58,421 nt of DNA from positions 8,975-67,395 of the forward strand of contig CAMPET010000020.1 of the NCBI GenBank assembly GCA_946803715.1. Reading direction: 5' to 3'. The position numbers were made by a program, and so were the translations under genes. Source of the DNA: Beroe ovata. Lineage: Eukaryota; Ctenophora; Nuda; Beroida; Beroidae. Below, piece by piece: positions 1 through 10,278 of this stretch. The notes below the pieces were generated by a model that worked only from the letters and a program-made list of their open reading frames with translations, was not told the DNA's origin and ran no database searches. Positions within the stretch are counted from its first letter, which is position 1, and each line of letters starts with the position of its first letter.

Positions 1-920
1 GGAGTATCGATAGAAAATGAAGTGAGTGGCTCCACACTTTTTTACTTCATTTTCGAAGGTCTCTAATGAAGTCTTAACCGGCACTTACGACACTAAATTT
101 CCACCAAATCATCTCTCCTACTCTCACACTACAAATATCAATCCTCGTTACGATCATGTATAGTTCATACTCGCCGTGAAACCACGCCCAAATGACGATT
201 TCTCTCCCTTGGGAAGCAAACAGTACAGAAACGCGAAAATCAATGGGACACACAAATAGGCCAAAATCAGTTCTGCACGTGACATACTGAAAAATAGTGT
301 TTCTGGCCTATTTTTTAACGTAGAATTCGAATCTGAAAGAATTAGAGAGCTAGCTGATTGGGAAATTGGGGAAAATTCTTATTTCTTCTCAGACATGAAG
401 TTATGAGTCATATGATATACAGCCCCTCGGGGGAGCAAGATAGGGCCGAAATTCGATCGGGAATCGATTCAGCGTCCAAAAATACATGGGAATACATGGT
501 CTTTGCTTGCATGTGCGACAAAAAATTTCTTCAAGTTTCTGATCGGAGTATCGATAGAAAATGAAGTGAGTGGCTCCACACTTTTTTACTTCATTTTCGA
601 AGGTCTCTAATGAAATCTTTACCGGCACTTACGACACTAATTTTCCACCAAATCATCTCTCCTACTCTCACACTACAAGTATCAACCCTCGTTACGATGA
701 TACGCGCCGTGAAGCCACGCCCAAATCACGATTCAAAACCCGTGGGAAGCAAAACTTCCAAAAACAAGAAAATCAATGGGACACACTGATGCCACAAGAC
801 GACTATAAAGTAATTTTCTCAGGAGACATTCTGAAAATATGTGTTTCTAACCTATTTTTTGACGTAGAATCCGAATCTGGAGGAATTTTCGTGCTAGCTC
901 ATCGGCAAATCAGTGAAAGT
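1..920. repeat. Left-end tandem repeat, unit about 544 bp (one full unit plus a diverged second unit)
   Basis: The first 543 bases are followed at 544 by the same start motif (ggagtatcgatagaaaatga). The second unit matches closely to about 780, then with growing divergence to about 920. The same repeat, same orientation and same period, reappears at the right end. Short reading frames are open on both strands, but one is shifted between copies by a homopolymer length change, so I do not treat them as genes. The array replaces the expected 5' exons of SF3A2. Confidence 0.9.
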
Positions 921-979
921 TCAAATGACTACTCAGATTCGAGGTTCGAGGGTGATGCTAATCTATTTCCTCCCTTCAG

Positions 980-2448
980 AGCTCGTCGGGCAGCCAAGGA
1001 AGCACTTGAGAAGGAGCAGAGCAATCAGAGCATGTTACCAGCGCCGGCAAAAGCCAGAGTCAAGGTAAAGAGTTTTATCAAGATTGGGCGACCTGGGTAC
1101 AAGGTGACGAAACAGAAGGATACCAAGTCCGATCAGCATAGCTTGCTATTCCAGGTCAGTAGGAATTCCTGTCTTCCTTATAAGAGTTCCTTCTCTGATG
1201 AACAAGATTCTATTCGAAGTCTCGAAACCTATCCTGAAAGAATAATTGCATTACGGACCATCTTTTCAATTTAAATGAAATGTTCAATTTCTCAGATTGA
1301 TTATCCGGAGATTGTGGCGGATGTGGTTCCCAAACACAGGTTCATGTCAGCGTATGAGCAGCGTATCGAGCCACCCGACAAGAAGTGGCAGTACCTGCTA
1401 TTCGCCGCCGAGCCCTATGAGACAATCTCATTCAAGGTACTCAATGTACTTTGGTAGTCTAACTCTGTTTGTTAATTTGTTTGTTGGATCGTTTTTTTTT
1501 CAATTAAATAATCCCGCCTCACACTATCTCTCCCACAGATTCCATCGAGAGAAGTTGACAAGGGAGATATGAAAATGTGGACACAATGGAATCCCCAAAC
1601 CAAACAGTTTTTCCTCCAGTTTTATTTCAAGGAGTCCATCAGGGAGGCAAAGCAGGCTCTGAAAGCGGAGCAGAGCCGACTCAAGTCTGCTCGACCCAAG
1701 ATGGATATCCCGCCCCCTCCTGCCCCTCCAGGGTACGTGCAAATGGGACTGAAATCCGAGAAAATCTCCGCCCATTTTAATTCTTCCCAACTTCGTGGAG
1801 TTTGATCAAATATTTTAACTTCTCACTTTTTCCAGTGTTCCACGTGGAATACCACCCCGTGGACCACCCCGTGCCCCACCTCCAGGCCCTCCTGCAGGGC
1901 CACCTGGTGGTCCTCCTCCGCCTGCCGCTCTGCCATCCGGCGGGCCACCATCATCCCGACCCCCCATGTTTGGTGATAACACTCGACCAGGTGATCAGAT
2001 CCTTCCATCACCGATACTAGCACTATCATTTAGTGGCTAGCGCTATCAGTATTCTCAAATTCTATCATTATCTTAAAGAGGAACTGTTATGTTATTTTCA
2101 TGACTCACTAACATTTTATCAGGGATAAGAGGGCCTAGCCCCGGACCACCTGGTATGCCCCCTCCCGGGATGAGACCACCTGGACCACGACCACCCGAGG
2201 GACAACCACAGAGGACAAGTTTGTCTGGTAACAGATCGGGTGGTGCCAGCTCAGGGCCACCTCAAGGACCACCTGGTGGTGGTATGGCACCACCCCGTCA
2301 TATGGGACCACCTATGGGGGATGGCCCACCGGGACGGATGGCGGAGGATCCCGATCAGCAGCAGCGCCAACCAAACCAGATGGCGGAGTTCCCTGCTCGG
2401 AGAGGTGCTCACCTTGACAACCAGAGTTTTGATGCTGAGGACTATTGA
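980..2448 (+). CDS. SF3A2: Splicing factor 3A subunit 2 (SF3A2/SAP62/Prp11), 5' end missing
   Basis: SF3A2 is part of the SF3a complex of the U2 snRNP and helps it bind the intron branch site. Five exons join in phase: 980-1154, 1296-1436, 1539-1732, 1836-1990 and 2123-2448, giving about 330 residues. The conserved core is clear: ARRAAKEA, KIGRPGYKVTKQ, IDYPEI, HRFMSAYEQRIEPPD, AAEPYETISFK, then WTQWNPQTKQFFLQF, followed by a Pro/Gly-rich tail as in animal SF3A2. The N-terminal exon or exons with the matrin-type zinc finger are absent: the first exon starts at a clean acceptor needing two bases from an upstream exon, but upstream there is only the tandem repeat. The gene is either cut by an assembly error at the repeat or truncated in fact. 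Identity is certain from the core. Confidence 0.93.
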
Positions 2449-2876
2449 GGAGTGGTGTAACCATGACGACCATTATACGAATATGTGATAAATTTAGTAC
2501 GATCTGCTGAAATAATATGAAAACAAATATCAGAATGACACGATCATAAACAATCGACTGTCTATCGGTTGCATTGGTGAATCACGTTTTAATATTTACC
2601 ACTTTTATTCCATTATTCACGTTAACTGTAGACTGCATTTCAGTTCACGAGTCTACACTCCATATTTTATCGATTCTTGATGATTGCGACAGGTTTTGGC
2701 TTATAAAATCGTTAATGATCCCGAACTAATAACACATCTGCTTTAGGTTTCCATGGCAACATCAGGTATCTTATCACAGACTATACCCTTGTTTTGAGAT
2801 CCAGCTCTCATATCCCATCGCCTCCTGATCTGAAAGTGGCTACCACCCCCTAAACCGGCAGCCGAGGCCGGAATAG
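2449..2876. other. Intergenic, SF3A2 to TTC38
   Basis: This holds the 3' UTR of SF3A2 and the upstream region of TTC38. I see no coding potential, RNA gene or repeat. Confidence 0.5.
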
Positions 2877-4202
2877 ATGGTCAAATTCCGGAGCGAATGG
2901 CGTGACCTCGCGGGATGGGCGCCGTACGGCGTGCCCCTGACCACACCCTCCGACGCAGCAGCTAAACTATACGATGCCACTCTCGATCAGATGCTGTACT
3001 ACTACAACCACCCTCAACTGGGTGGCGTGGGTGAGACACTCCAACGTATGATGGCAGAGGACCCGGACTTTATTGCCGGTAACTTGCTACGGCACAGTTT
3101 CGAGATGTTCGTCAGTAACAGTGATCCTGCGCGCAAGCGTTTCGACCGCTACGTCCAGAGTTCTATGGACCACTATGGGGAGCTGTGTTCCCGATACCCT
3201 CACGACCTCCATAGTACTAACCTGGGCTACGTGTTGGGTTTGGTAACGGGTCACTTCCACTACATGAGAGACATCCCCCGGTCCATTATGAAACACTACA
3301 AACCCCATATGCCGTACTACGGGCTTATCCATGGTAAACTGTGTTTTGGGCATGCTGAGATGAGCGAATACTCGCAGGCGCTGAAATGTGGCGAGACAGC
3401 CCTCGCAGCATTCCCACTGGACTCCTGGGCTGTCCATGCAATGGCGCACACCTACGAGAACCAATCACAACCGAAACAGGAAGTGGAATTCCTCAATCGG
3501 ACAATTGGAAATTGGTCACGTGGTACCAACTTCCGGCAGCACATTGATTGGCACCACGCCAATTCGTACATCCAGCTGGGAGAGTACGAGACCGCTCTCG
3601 CCATCTACGACAAAAACATCGCCGGATGCGCACTCGCCGGCGATGTTTTCCCGATGTCGGACGCCAGTAGTTTCCTCATGCGACTCCGGATTGACGGTCA
3701 GAGTACCGGAAACCGAGAGGAGAAGTTGGGAAAGTTATGGTCGGAACAAAACCAGGACTTCACCAGTCTGTTCTACGATGGACATTGCGCTCTCGCGGCG
3801 GCAATGTCCAATGATTCCACCACGCTGGACACTCTCCGAGATAACATGTCCGAATTCATTGCGGGCGATCGTGCGGGCTGGAACAAGGTCGTGACGTCAT
3901 CGTACGGTCTCCAGCTGGTAGACGGGATGCGGGCTATGTGTGAGGGTGACTTTGCGGGAGCAGCCCGCCACTTTCAGTCTTGTATCCCTGATGTGGTGAA
4001 GAAAATTCACGGGTCAAAGGCTCAGAAGAGCATCTTCACGTTGACGTATGTTGATTGTGCGATAAAATCGGGCGATCGAGCGTTGATGAGCGCGGCCCAG
4101 CAACACTTGCACGATATGTACGAGTGGAATAAAGTGGATCAACTGCCACCACTTCAAAAACGGCTTTGGGATAAGTTAGCCGTGGAATTTGCTAAGGAAT
4201 GA
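2877..4202 (+). CDS. TTC38: Tetratricopeptide repeat protein 38-like, intronless
   Basis: A single uninterrupted frame of 441 residues. An in-frame TAG lies directly before the ATG (2874-2876), so the start is fixed unless there is an upstream exon. The match to TTC38 (about 469 residues in human) runs through the protein: an N-terminal region with KLYDATLDQ and LGGVGE, DSWAVHAMAHTYE, then the WHHANSYIQLGEYETALAIYD block. About 30 residues of the middle appear to be missing compared with human. The family has TPR-like helical repeats and no well-defined biochemical role; related proteins occur in bacteria. The gene is more GC-rich than its neighbours and has no introns, whereas the human gene has many. 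That could mean a retrocopy or transfer from a bacterium. Confidence 0.85.
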   Translation: MVKFRSEWRDLAGWAPYGVPLTTPSDAAAKLYDATLDQMLYYYNHPQLGGVGETLQRMMAEDPDFIAGNLLRHSFEMFVSNSDPARKRFDRYVQSSMDHYGELCSRYPHDLHSTNLGYVLGLVTGHFHYMRDIPRSIMKHYKPHMPYYGLIHGKLCFGHAEMSEYSQALKCGETALAAFPLDSWAVHAMAHTYENQSQPKQEVEFLNRTIGNWSRGTNFRQHIDWHHANSYIQLGEYETALAIYDKNIAGCALAGDVFPMSDASSFLMRLRIDGQSTGNREEKLGKLWSEQNQDFTSLFYDGHCALAAAMSNDSTTLDTLRDNMSEFIAGDRAGWNKVVTSSYGLQLVDGMRAMCEGDFAGAARHFQSCIPDVVKKIHGSKAQKSIFTLTYVDCAIKSGDRALMSAAQQHLHDMYEWNKVDQLPPLQKRLWDKLAVEFAKE

Positions 4203-4658
4203 GAGGTTTCTATGCTTACAGGTTTCATCATTTGGCGTACAGTTTTAGGTCTTTTTCAGTCAGTATTTGTCATTCGATATTACAAGGTGTATTTGTTGTG
4301 TTAGTGTTAGGTTTGACCCTCTGCGTTGCTTACTAGTAGTGTTTATTTGTGATGATCCCCTTATCAAAAAAGCATACGATATAACTTGATACATTTTTAC
4401 TTTTATAAAGTCTGGGTAACAAGTTCGGCAATAGAATCAATGCCGATGTTTTTATCAATTCCGTTGGTGATTGTTTTTATGTTGCATGCTGTTGAATTTT
4501 ATCATTCTCTAAGATCCTTTTACTATGTCACTTAACCATGATACTTAACGTTCATGTGACCATCAATGATCGTTTTTTCCATCGTTACAACCCCAGAGTT
4601 TTGTTCCTACAAAACGATAAGATTCTTACCCGTCTCTTCCCCGTCAGTGTAGCACAAC
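4203..4658. other. Intergenic, TTC38 to RPS12
   Basis: AT-rich with no gene seen. The last 40 bases carry a pyrimidine-rich tract ending in CAG, 11 bases before the RPS12 start. This could be a TOP-like element or a splice acceptor. Confidence 0.4.
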
Positions 4659-5440
4659 ATGGCTGAGTCAATGGATCTTATGGATGCCCTTAGGGAGGTC
4701 TTGAAAAACGCTGTTGTCGCCGAGGGAGTAACTAAAGGTGAAAGCTGATTACAGGATATACTCATCATGCCATCCGTCACTCAAAGTCTAAAACTTTTAC
4801 AGTTGACAGTCGTCTTGTCAACCGTTACTCCAAAATCTTACTTTGACAGTTGACAGTCGTCTTGTCAACCGTTACTCCAAAATCTTACTTTGACAGTTGA
4901 CAGTCGTCTTGTCAACTGTTACTCCAAAGTCTTACTTTGACAGTTGACAATCGTCTTGACAACCGCCCCACACCGAGATAGAAACTTGTCCTTGACGTAA
5001 TACCGTCCCGCCCAGGTCTCCGAGAGAGTGTGAAGAAGCTGGACAAGAGAGAAGCTCTGCTCTGTGTGCTTGCGGAGAGTACCGATGAGAAGAATATTCA
5101 GAAGCTGGTCGAGGCTCTGTGCAAAGAACACGGCATCAGCCTTATCAAGGTAATAATAACGGGAGATATACTCGTCAGGGGGCTTGCGATGAAATATTGG
5201 GCCGTCGCTTGGAATCAATATCATGATTCACATCCGTTAATACTCAATTTCTCCCTTCCCCTACAGATTGATGATGCTAAGAAGCTCGGAGAGTGGGTCG
5301 GACTCTGTAAAATCGACAAGGAGGGCAATGCGAGGAAGGTGGTTAGGTGCAGTTGTGCCGTGGTGTCTGATTACGGGAGAGAGTCCATCGCACTTGAAGT
5401 GATCAACGATCACATCAAGCGATCTGTGACTGCTGAATAA
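4659..5440 (+). CDS. RPS12: 40S ribosomal protein S12 (eS12)
   Basis: Three exons (4659-4737, 5016-5149, 5267-5440) join in phase to 128 residues, close to the 132 of human. RPS12 is a component of the 40S small subunit, in the L7Ae/S12e fold family. Recognisable stretches are [41 protein letters not shown], and the highly conserved [16 protein letters not shown] with [11 protein letters not shown]. It sits in a run of + strand genes, 202 bp upstream of LSM8. A 47-bp minisatellite fills the end of the first intron. Confidence 0.96.
4797..4965. repeat. 47-bp minisatellite in RPS12 intron 1
   Basis: About 3.6 copies of a 47-bp unit with the core ttgacagtcgtcttgtcaa. Each unit contains an inverted repeat; in the third copy it is perfect over 9 bp (4894-4902 against 4910-4918, loop of 7). 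The array ends about 50 bp before the exon 2 acceptor. Confidence 0.85.
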
Positions 5441-5642
5441 CTCTCCCTCAGAAGTCATTTCTACAGTTCATTCAGTGGATTTTTAACTTATTTTATATTT
5501 TATTTATTCCACACAGAAATACAGCGGCTGAAGTTTTATTTGGTTTTTTGGTATGATCATCTTTTCCGTCGCCCAAATTTGAACACTCTCCCTCGTTTTT
5601 TGGCATATTCATCTCCTAACCAGTATACTCCTGCAATAGGAA

Positions 5643-6234
5643 ATGGCAACATTGGAAGATACTGTGGGCAAAACAGCGCTAGTTGCGACAGGAGACGGCC
5701 GAATAATTGTCGGTAAGTTTCTTGAATTCATTTCAATCTCACTCATTTCAATCTCACATGATAATATTATCAGTCATGGAATGAGAATTTGCCAATTCCA
5801 AGGTAGATTCCATATCAGTCAATCAAATGATCACTCGCTCAGGCACTCTCAAAGGATTCGATCAGACAGTGAACCTTGTTCTGGACGATGCACATGAACG
5901 TGTTTTCTCCGATACTCAGGGTGTGGAGCAAGTCCCTCTCGGACTCTACCTTATCCGGGGAGACAATGTGTAAGCCAGGGGGAGATCTGAGTCAAGATCT
6001 GAGTCTCACTGGACAGTGCCAGTGTGAATATAGTTATGTTTGAAGGAGGCACTGAAATAGCGTCATTTCCGATCTTATAGTCGTGCGAACTTTCTGAGCT
6101 ATACTCTATAGAAACAGATTCTAATCTCCATGGTTACCAGGGCGTGTGTGGGTGAAGTAGATCAGGACATTGATAACAACCTCGGTCTTGGGTCTATCCG
6201 GGCTGAACCCCTCCAGCCAATCGTACACTGGTGA
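5643..6234 (+). CDS. LSM8: U6 snRNA-associated Sm-like protein LSm8
   Basis: Three exons (5643-5712, 5843-5969, 6141-6234) join in phase to 96 residues, the same length as human LSM8. LSm8 is the subunit that makes the nuclear LSm2-8 ring, which binds the 3' oligo-U of U6 snRNA. The Sm1 motif region (GDGRIIVGTLKGFDQTVNLVLDD) and Sm2 region (GLYLIRGDNV) are intact, and the family-specific HERVFS and GVEQVPLGLY are present. The stop is reached just after the usual end of the family, but a good donor (gtgagt) overlaps it at 6231, so a further 3' exon cannot be excluded. An acceptor-like AG lies 3 bases before the ATG. Confidence 0.96.
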
Positions 6235-6694
6235 GTGATCGTGAGACGTGAGATCAATGACTGCTCAGTGTAGGATTTGTGACTTTTGATTTAAATCATT
6301 GATCATTCCACTTCAGACCTGAGCGGAGGTGAAAGTCTGACTCCTTATCAATCTTAAGTCATGAAGTCCAGTATTTGACGAGGAAGGATGAAAGAACTAG
6401 TGTACGAATGCCGTCCGAGACTCAGGATGGAATGAACGGACAGTACACTCTTCCTGTGGCCAGAAATTCATCATTGAGTTTATTTATGACAGAGTTTATT
6501 TAATTTTTCATACGCTGAACGTATATCATCGACTTGTAGACCGAGACTGTATTAACCAATGAACGTGTCTCATGACTTCATCAGATGTCTAGATTTTTAG
6601 TGCTTCTTTTCAACTTTCAAGAATTCTGCTTTCTAATTACTTCTTAGAGTAAAGTTTGCCTAACTTCCTTTCAACCTTTAATAGGTTACAGTGT
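6235..6694. other. Intergenic, LSM8 to NUPR gene
   Basis: No gene recognised. The end is pyrimidine-rich with AG sites 3 and 10 bases before the next start codon. Confidence 0.4.
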
Positions 6695-7341
6695 ATGGCA
6701 AGCCCAAAAGTGGGTGAAAACATCGTACAACAACTACAAGAAGAAGAGGTAATGAATTTTAGCATGTGTGCTCTCCTTCAGGATGTCTTTTCAGTGAGAA
6801 AACTATGTCTTTTCACTGAGAAAAGACTCTGATCACTGTGTCTTTTCGCTGAGAAAAGACTCTCACGATCTTTCTAATAGGTGATGGACAACTACGACGA
6901 ATACAATTACGAAGATTTCGAGAAGGATCGAACCAGGAAACACGGAAATAAGAAAGGAGCTGCTCAACATAAGGAGCAGAGTGAGTGCATTCAGTATTCG
7001 CAAACCTGAATAGAGAACTGCCATTAATTTTACCTGGACTCGAACATCTAAGGGTCCAGGTCAAACAAATGACGAATAAATGACAATTTTACCTGGACTC
7101 GAGGTCCAGGTCAAATTAATGAAGATTCTCTGTCGACTAGATCCATGCCAGATTAAGGAGTGATTGTTCGTTACATAACCACTAAAAATCAGAGTCTGAT
7201 ACATGATAGGGTGTAACTGTAAAATATTGCGAACTCAATTCAGGTACAAGTCAAGATCATACCCGGAAAATAGCTACAAACCTCCGTAACGAAGAGAAAA
7301 ACAAGCAGGCTGAGGAGTTAAAGCACCCTGATAAGAAGTAA
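6695..7341 (+). CDS. NUPR1: Nuclear protein 1 (NUPR/p8) family
   Basis: Three exons (6695-6748, 6881-6980, 7244-7341) join in phase to 83 residues, against 82 in human NUPR1. NUPR proteins are small, basic, intrinsically disordered stress-response proteins that act in the nucleus with chromatin and DNA-repair partners. The acidic, Tyr-rich middle (YDEYNYEDFEKD) leads into the family signature: R(T/K)KxxNKKGAAQH, then HTRKIATNLRNEEKNK, which aligns with the basic helix-forming region of NUPR. The start at 6695 gives an 18-residue N-terminal exon; a second in-frame ATG at the start of exon 2 is the alternative start. AG sites lie 3 and 10 bases before the first ATG. Confidence 0.82.
7032..7111. 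repeat. Pair of small hairpins in NUPR intron 2
   Basis: The inverted repeat acctggac/gtccaggt occurs twice: 7032-7039 with 7054-7061, and 7091-7098 with 7104-7111 (loop of 5). Flanking sequence is also shared, so this is a short duplicated palindrome of unknown role. Confidence 0.6.
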
Positions 7342-8586
7342 AATGCAGACATGTCTAAAACTGGGATTGAACTAAAATAGAAATGAATAGTTAAAGTTGA
7401 ATTAAGTATGTTATGGGGTTGAGTTAATTACAGATAACGGGTTTTAAATGTATGATAGTTGCAATCTTAAACTTCTTTTCTTGAGTTAATCAATTAAATA
7501 TTGTTATCAGATAGATTTCAAATATTTTCAACTAAGTATTACAGTTGTATTGTAACTAAAATTGAAATGATAATGGTTGTCGTTTTAACTTTCAAAATAT
7601 TAATTTTAAATTTAATGAGACTTTCTTTAGCAGGATTTTTAAATTATTGATTTCATTGATTGGGTGAAGAATATTTCGAATTTAATTCCATTTTCTTATT
7701 TGTGTTCCCCCTATCGGACATCGGTCGATAAATCCGTACGTCGGTGTGACTGTGAGGAACACAGCTTTATTAGATAAGATTGCATCACTGTATGTTCAAT
7801 TTCGTGTAACTGTATGAGATCGAATCGTAATAGTAATACTAATTGACACGTTAGAATGTTCATGTCTATCCACTCATCTTTCTGAGTCGAGTGCTAAGCC
7901 TCAAAAATTACCAGACGCGTCATTTTGTCAATCGGGTACGTGCGCGGCTCGTCTCCTTCGCGCCGCGCACTTAACTTCGACCTCGCGGCGCGCGGCTCGT
8001 CGCATCATGTCAGCAGCACCCATAAGCAATGTTGACGCGCAATCAATTCTCATAAGCATTTTGACGATGAAGCCTTCTAGCCAGTAGTCACCTTCAAAAA
8101 TTCCCGGATAAATAACGAAGTACACTTGATGTTTTTATCATTTTTGGACAAATTTGTGATATCAAGAATGAAATGTTGACTAGAGGCAGAAGTTCCGTTC
8201 AATTATTTTTCAATGGCATCTTGTTGATTGTTATTTGATCTTCATTCCACTTTTATTCTACTCTCACTTTATAGTTTTTAGTGTGGAACTACTGTTCGGT
8301 CAAATGATCATAGCCCTTTTGTGTTAAATTAATTTAACTTCAATTCTCGGATTCTTAGCTGATTCAACCATCAGAAGTGATAAAGTGTAACTGACATGCA
8401 GTCCTTTCATAGTTATTCTCATATGTCTGAGAATCAAGATTGTGTCCTATTTCCACATTAGCTTCTAGCACAGAGCCTAGCCCAAGAATGGGAAAAGTAG
8501 GGTCGGCCTTGGTTAAGTTTTTGGGCTACAAACCCCCTGGTATATAATCCTGTAGAATAATTTATTTATCTATTTCTAGCACAGGC
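7342..8586. other. Intergenic, NUPR gene to METTL17
   Basis: Mostly AT-rich with no gene seen. A patch at about 7935-8030 is dense in GCGC and CGCG and resembles patches in other introns and intergenic stretches of this window. The last bases before METTL17 end in a strong acceptor-like AG, 2 bases before the ATG. Confidence 0.4.
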
Positions 8587-10047
8587 ATGAGTCTATCCTC
8601 CATACAGAAGCTTTCAGCCCCATATATAAGAGACCTTTCACCTCCTCATCAGCTAATACCTAAAGACCTGAGGACGCAGATATTTTTTCACTTCAAAGAT
8701 TTGTCATATAAGAAACAGTCTGAATTAATTCTGAGCCTCAGGAAATCAGGAAGTATAACTATCTATGCAAAGCCACCACCTCTTCGTAAGTTTGATAGAT
8801 CCCATCATCAGAAAATTGAAAGAGGACAAATCACTGATGACAGTGTTTTCAATAGTTCAAGAAACAGTCCAAATCAAGTGAAACCAGTTGATATGATCAT
8901 GTTTCGAAGTTTGCCAAACATTTTCTCTTTGTGTAACAGATTGTTCAATGAAATCAGTGTGACTGATGAATTATTCAAACCATTTTCTATGTTAGACATG
9001 GGCCACAACTTGGGTGTCTCTGTTTGGGCTGCCCAGAAGTACTTCAGTGAAAGTATTGATGACTATGTCATACATGAACACAGTAAATCAGAATATGAAA
9101 GGACTGTAGAATTACTCAACAATAAATACAGGCCATTCATTGAGAATGTGAGAGTGAAAGGGGCTTTCTCAATGCCCAAGTCTAATGATGATAGGTTTGA
9201 CCTTGTGACAGCTTTGAACTATTTCCCATCTCTCAACCATCACGAATTGTATGACTGGATTGATAGGGTTTGGAATCAAACTGGGAAATATTTGGTGATT
9301 GGTGACATTGCAAATAGATATACTTCAGAAAGAATCCTAAAAATTCGCCAATACTTTATCAAAAAATACAAATATGAGGGTCATATTTTTGCTCCATGTC
9401 CTCACGCACTTAAATGTCCTTTATTGATGAAAAATGATGCTAATGGCTGTAGGTTTCACTCAAGGGATGTTCCACCTATGAATATCAAGAAAAGTATGCA
9501 ACCAAAAGATAAACAAATGATGCAGATGCATACAATGGACTATTCGTATTTGATTTTGAAACGAGGTGACAGGGAATCACCATCAAAATATGCCAGAATT
9601 CTGAGGCCCCCTATCAAACTCAAACAACGTCAGATAGATTTCACAACTTGTAACAGTGACGGTACAATTTGGAATGCAACCACAAACTTGAATGAAAACA
9701 GCAATCTCTTCCACCACATCAACTATAAAAAATCAGGTGATCTTGTTGATCAGAATTGGTGGTTAGAGCATTTCAAACCCCTGGCTATTAACTGGGAATC
9801 AAAGAGTGTGGATGAACAGATCAAGCAAAAAGTGAAACGGAATCAAGAAAGATTTGAGAAGCTCCATGCAGTGAATGTTGAAAAGGCAGACCAAATTGGG
9901 GCTGAGAGAAGGGCAGAAGAGGAGAGAATTTCGTCAGAAACTGATGAGTTCGGCAATGAAAGTTCTGTGTGGCATGGATATGAATCAGAATTTGAGGATG
10001 ATCACATTGGTTCAATTGCCTCTATCATTAAAGACGCTGAAAAGTGA
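8587..10047 (+). CDS. METTL17: METTL17/Rsm22-like mitochondrial ribosome assembly factor, intronless
   Basis: A single frame of 486 residues. The family (METTL17 in animals, Rsm22 in yeast) associates with the assembling small mitochondrial ribosomal subunit and has a degenerate methyltransferase fold and a Fe-S cluster site. Seen here: a Rossmann-like motif region (SMLDMGHNLGVSVWAAQ, about residues 136-152), FDLVTALNYFPSL, and the family hallmark FAPCPHALKCPLL followed by GCRFHSR (about residues 273-295), whose cysteines match the cluster-binding positions. A charged, probably disordered C-terminus follows. The gene is AT-rich in codon use and has no introns, unlike the human gene. An AATAAA signal lies at 10144. 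Confidence 0.88.
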   Translation: MSLSSIQKLSAPYIRDLSPPHQLIPKDLRTQIFFHFKDLSYKKQSELILSLRKSGSITIYAKPPPLRKFDRSHHQKIERGQITDDSVFNSSRNSPNQVKPVDMIMFRSLPNIFSLCNRLFNEISVTDELFKPFSMLDMGHNLGVSVWAAQKYFSESIDDYVIHEHSKSEYERTVELLNNKYRPFIENVRVKGAFSMPKSNDDRFDLVTALNYFPSLNHHELYDWIDRVWNQTGKYLVIGDIANRYTSERILKIRQYFIKKYKYEGHIFAPCPHALKCPLLMKNDANGCRFHSRDVPPMNIKKSMQPKDKQMMQMHTMDYSYLILKRGDRESPSKYARILRPPIKLKQRQIDFTTCNSDGTIWNATTNLNENSNLFHHINYKKSGDLVDQNWWLEHFKPLAINWESKSVDEQIKQKVKRNQERFEKLHAVNVEKADQIGAERRAEEERISSETDEFGNESSVWHGYESEFEDDHIGSIASIIKDAEK

Positions 10048-10143
10048 ATCGGTATTCATAGTGGCAGCTGTCTGCTTCTGACATCAAGATATCGCATTAT
10101 CGCATAGAAGTTGATATTGTGTAGTGACACTTCATTAAACAAC

Positions 10144-10149
10144 AATAAA
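10144..10149 (+). promoter_or_regulatory. Polyadenylation signal of METTL17
   Basis: AATAAA, about 100 bases after the stop codon and before the IDH3A start at 10279. Confidence 0.6.
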
Positions 10150-10278
10150 ATCTTTTAGTACAGGACTTCACTGGTGATTTGTAATGAACATTATCCATGC
10201 TTGTATACTTGAGATGTTATTCTTTCATCCCAAACTTTAATTGCTGTACCACTGATCCAACATGCCGCCACTATAGCA

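Noticed and set aside
358-628. Open frames on both strands of the terminal repeat (for example MGNWGKFLFLLRHEV... on + and MPVKTSLETFENEVKK... on -), present again at the right end
   Set aside because: One homopolymer length change shifts the frame between copies, both strands are open, and there is no splice or family evidence. Repetition alone explains the recurrence.
570-979. Long frame running into SF3A2 from the repeat
   Set aside because: It reads through repeat and intron sequence. The real exon starts at the acceptor at 980; the upstream part has no SF3A2 zinc-finger features.
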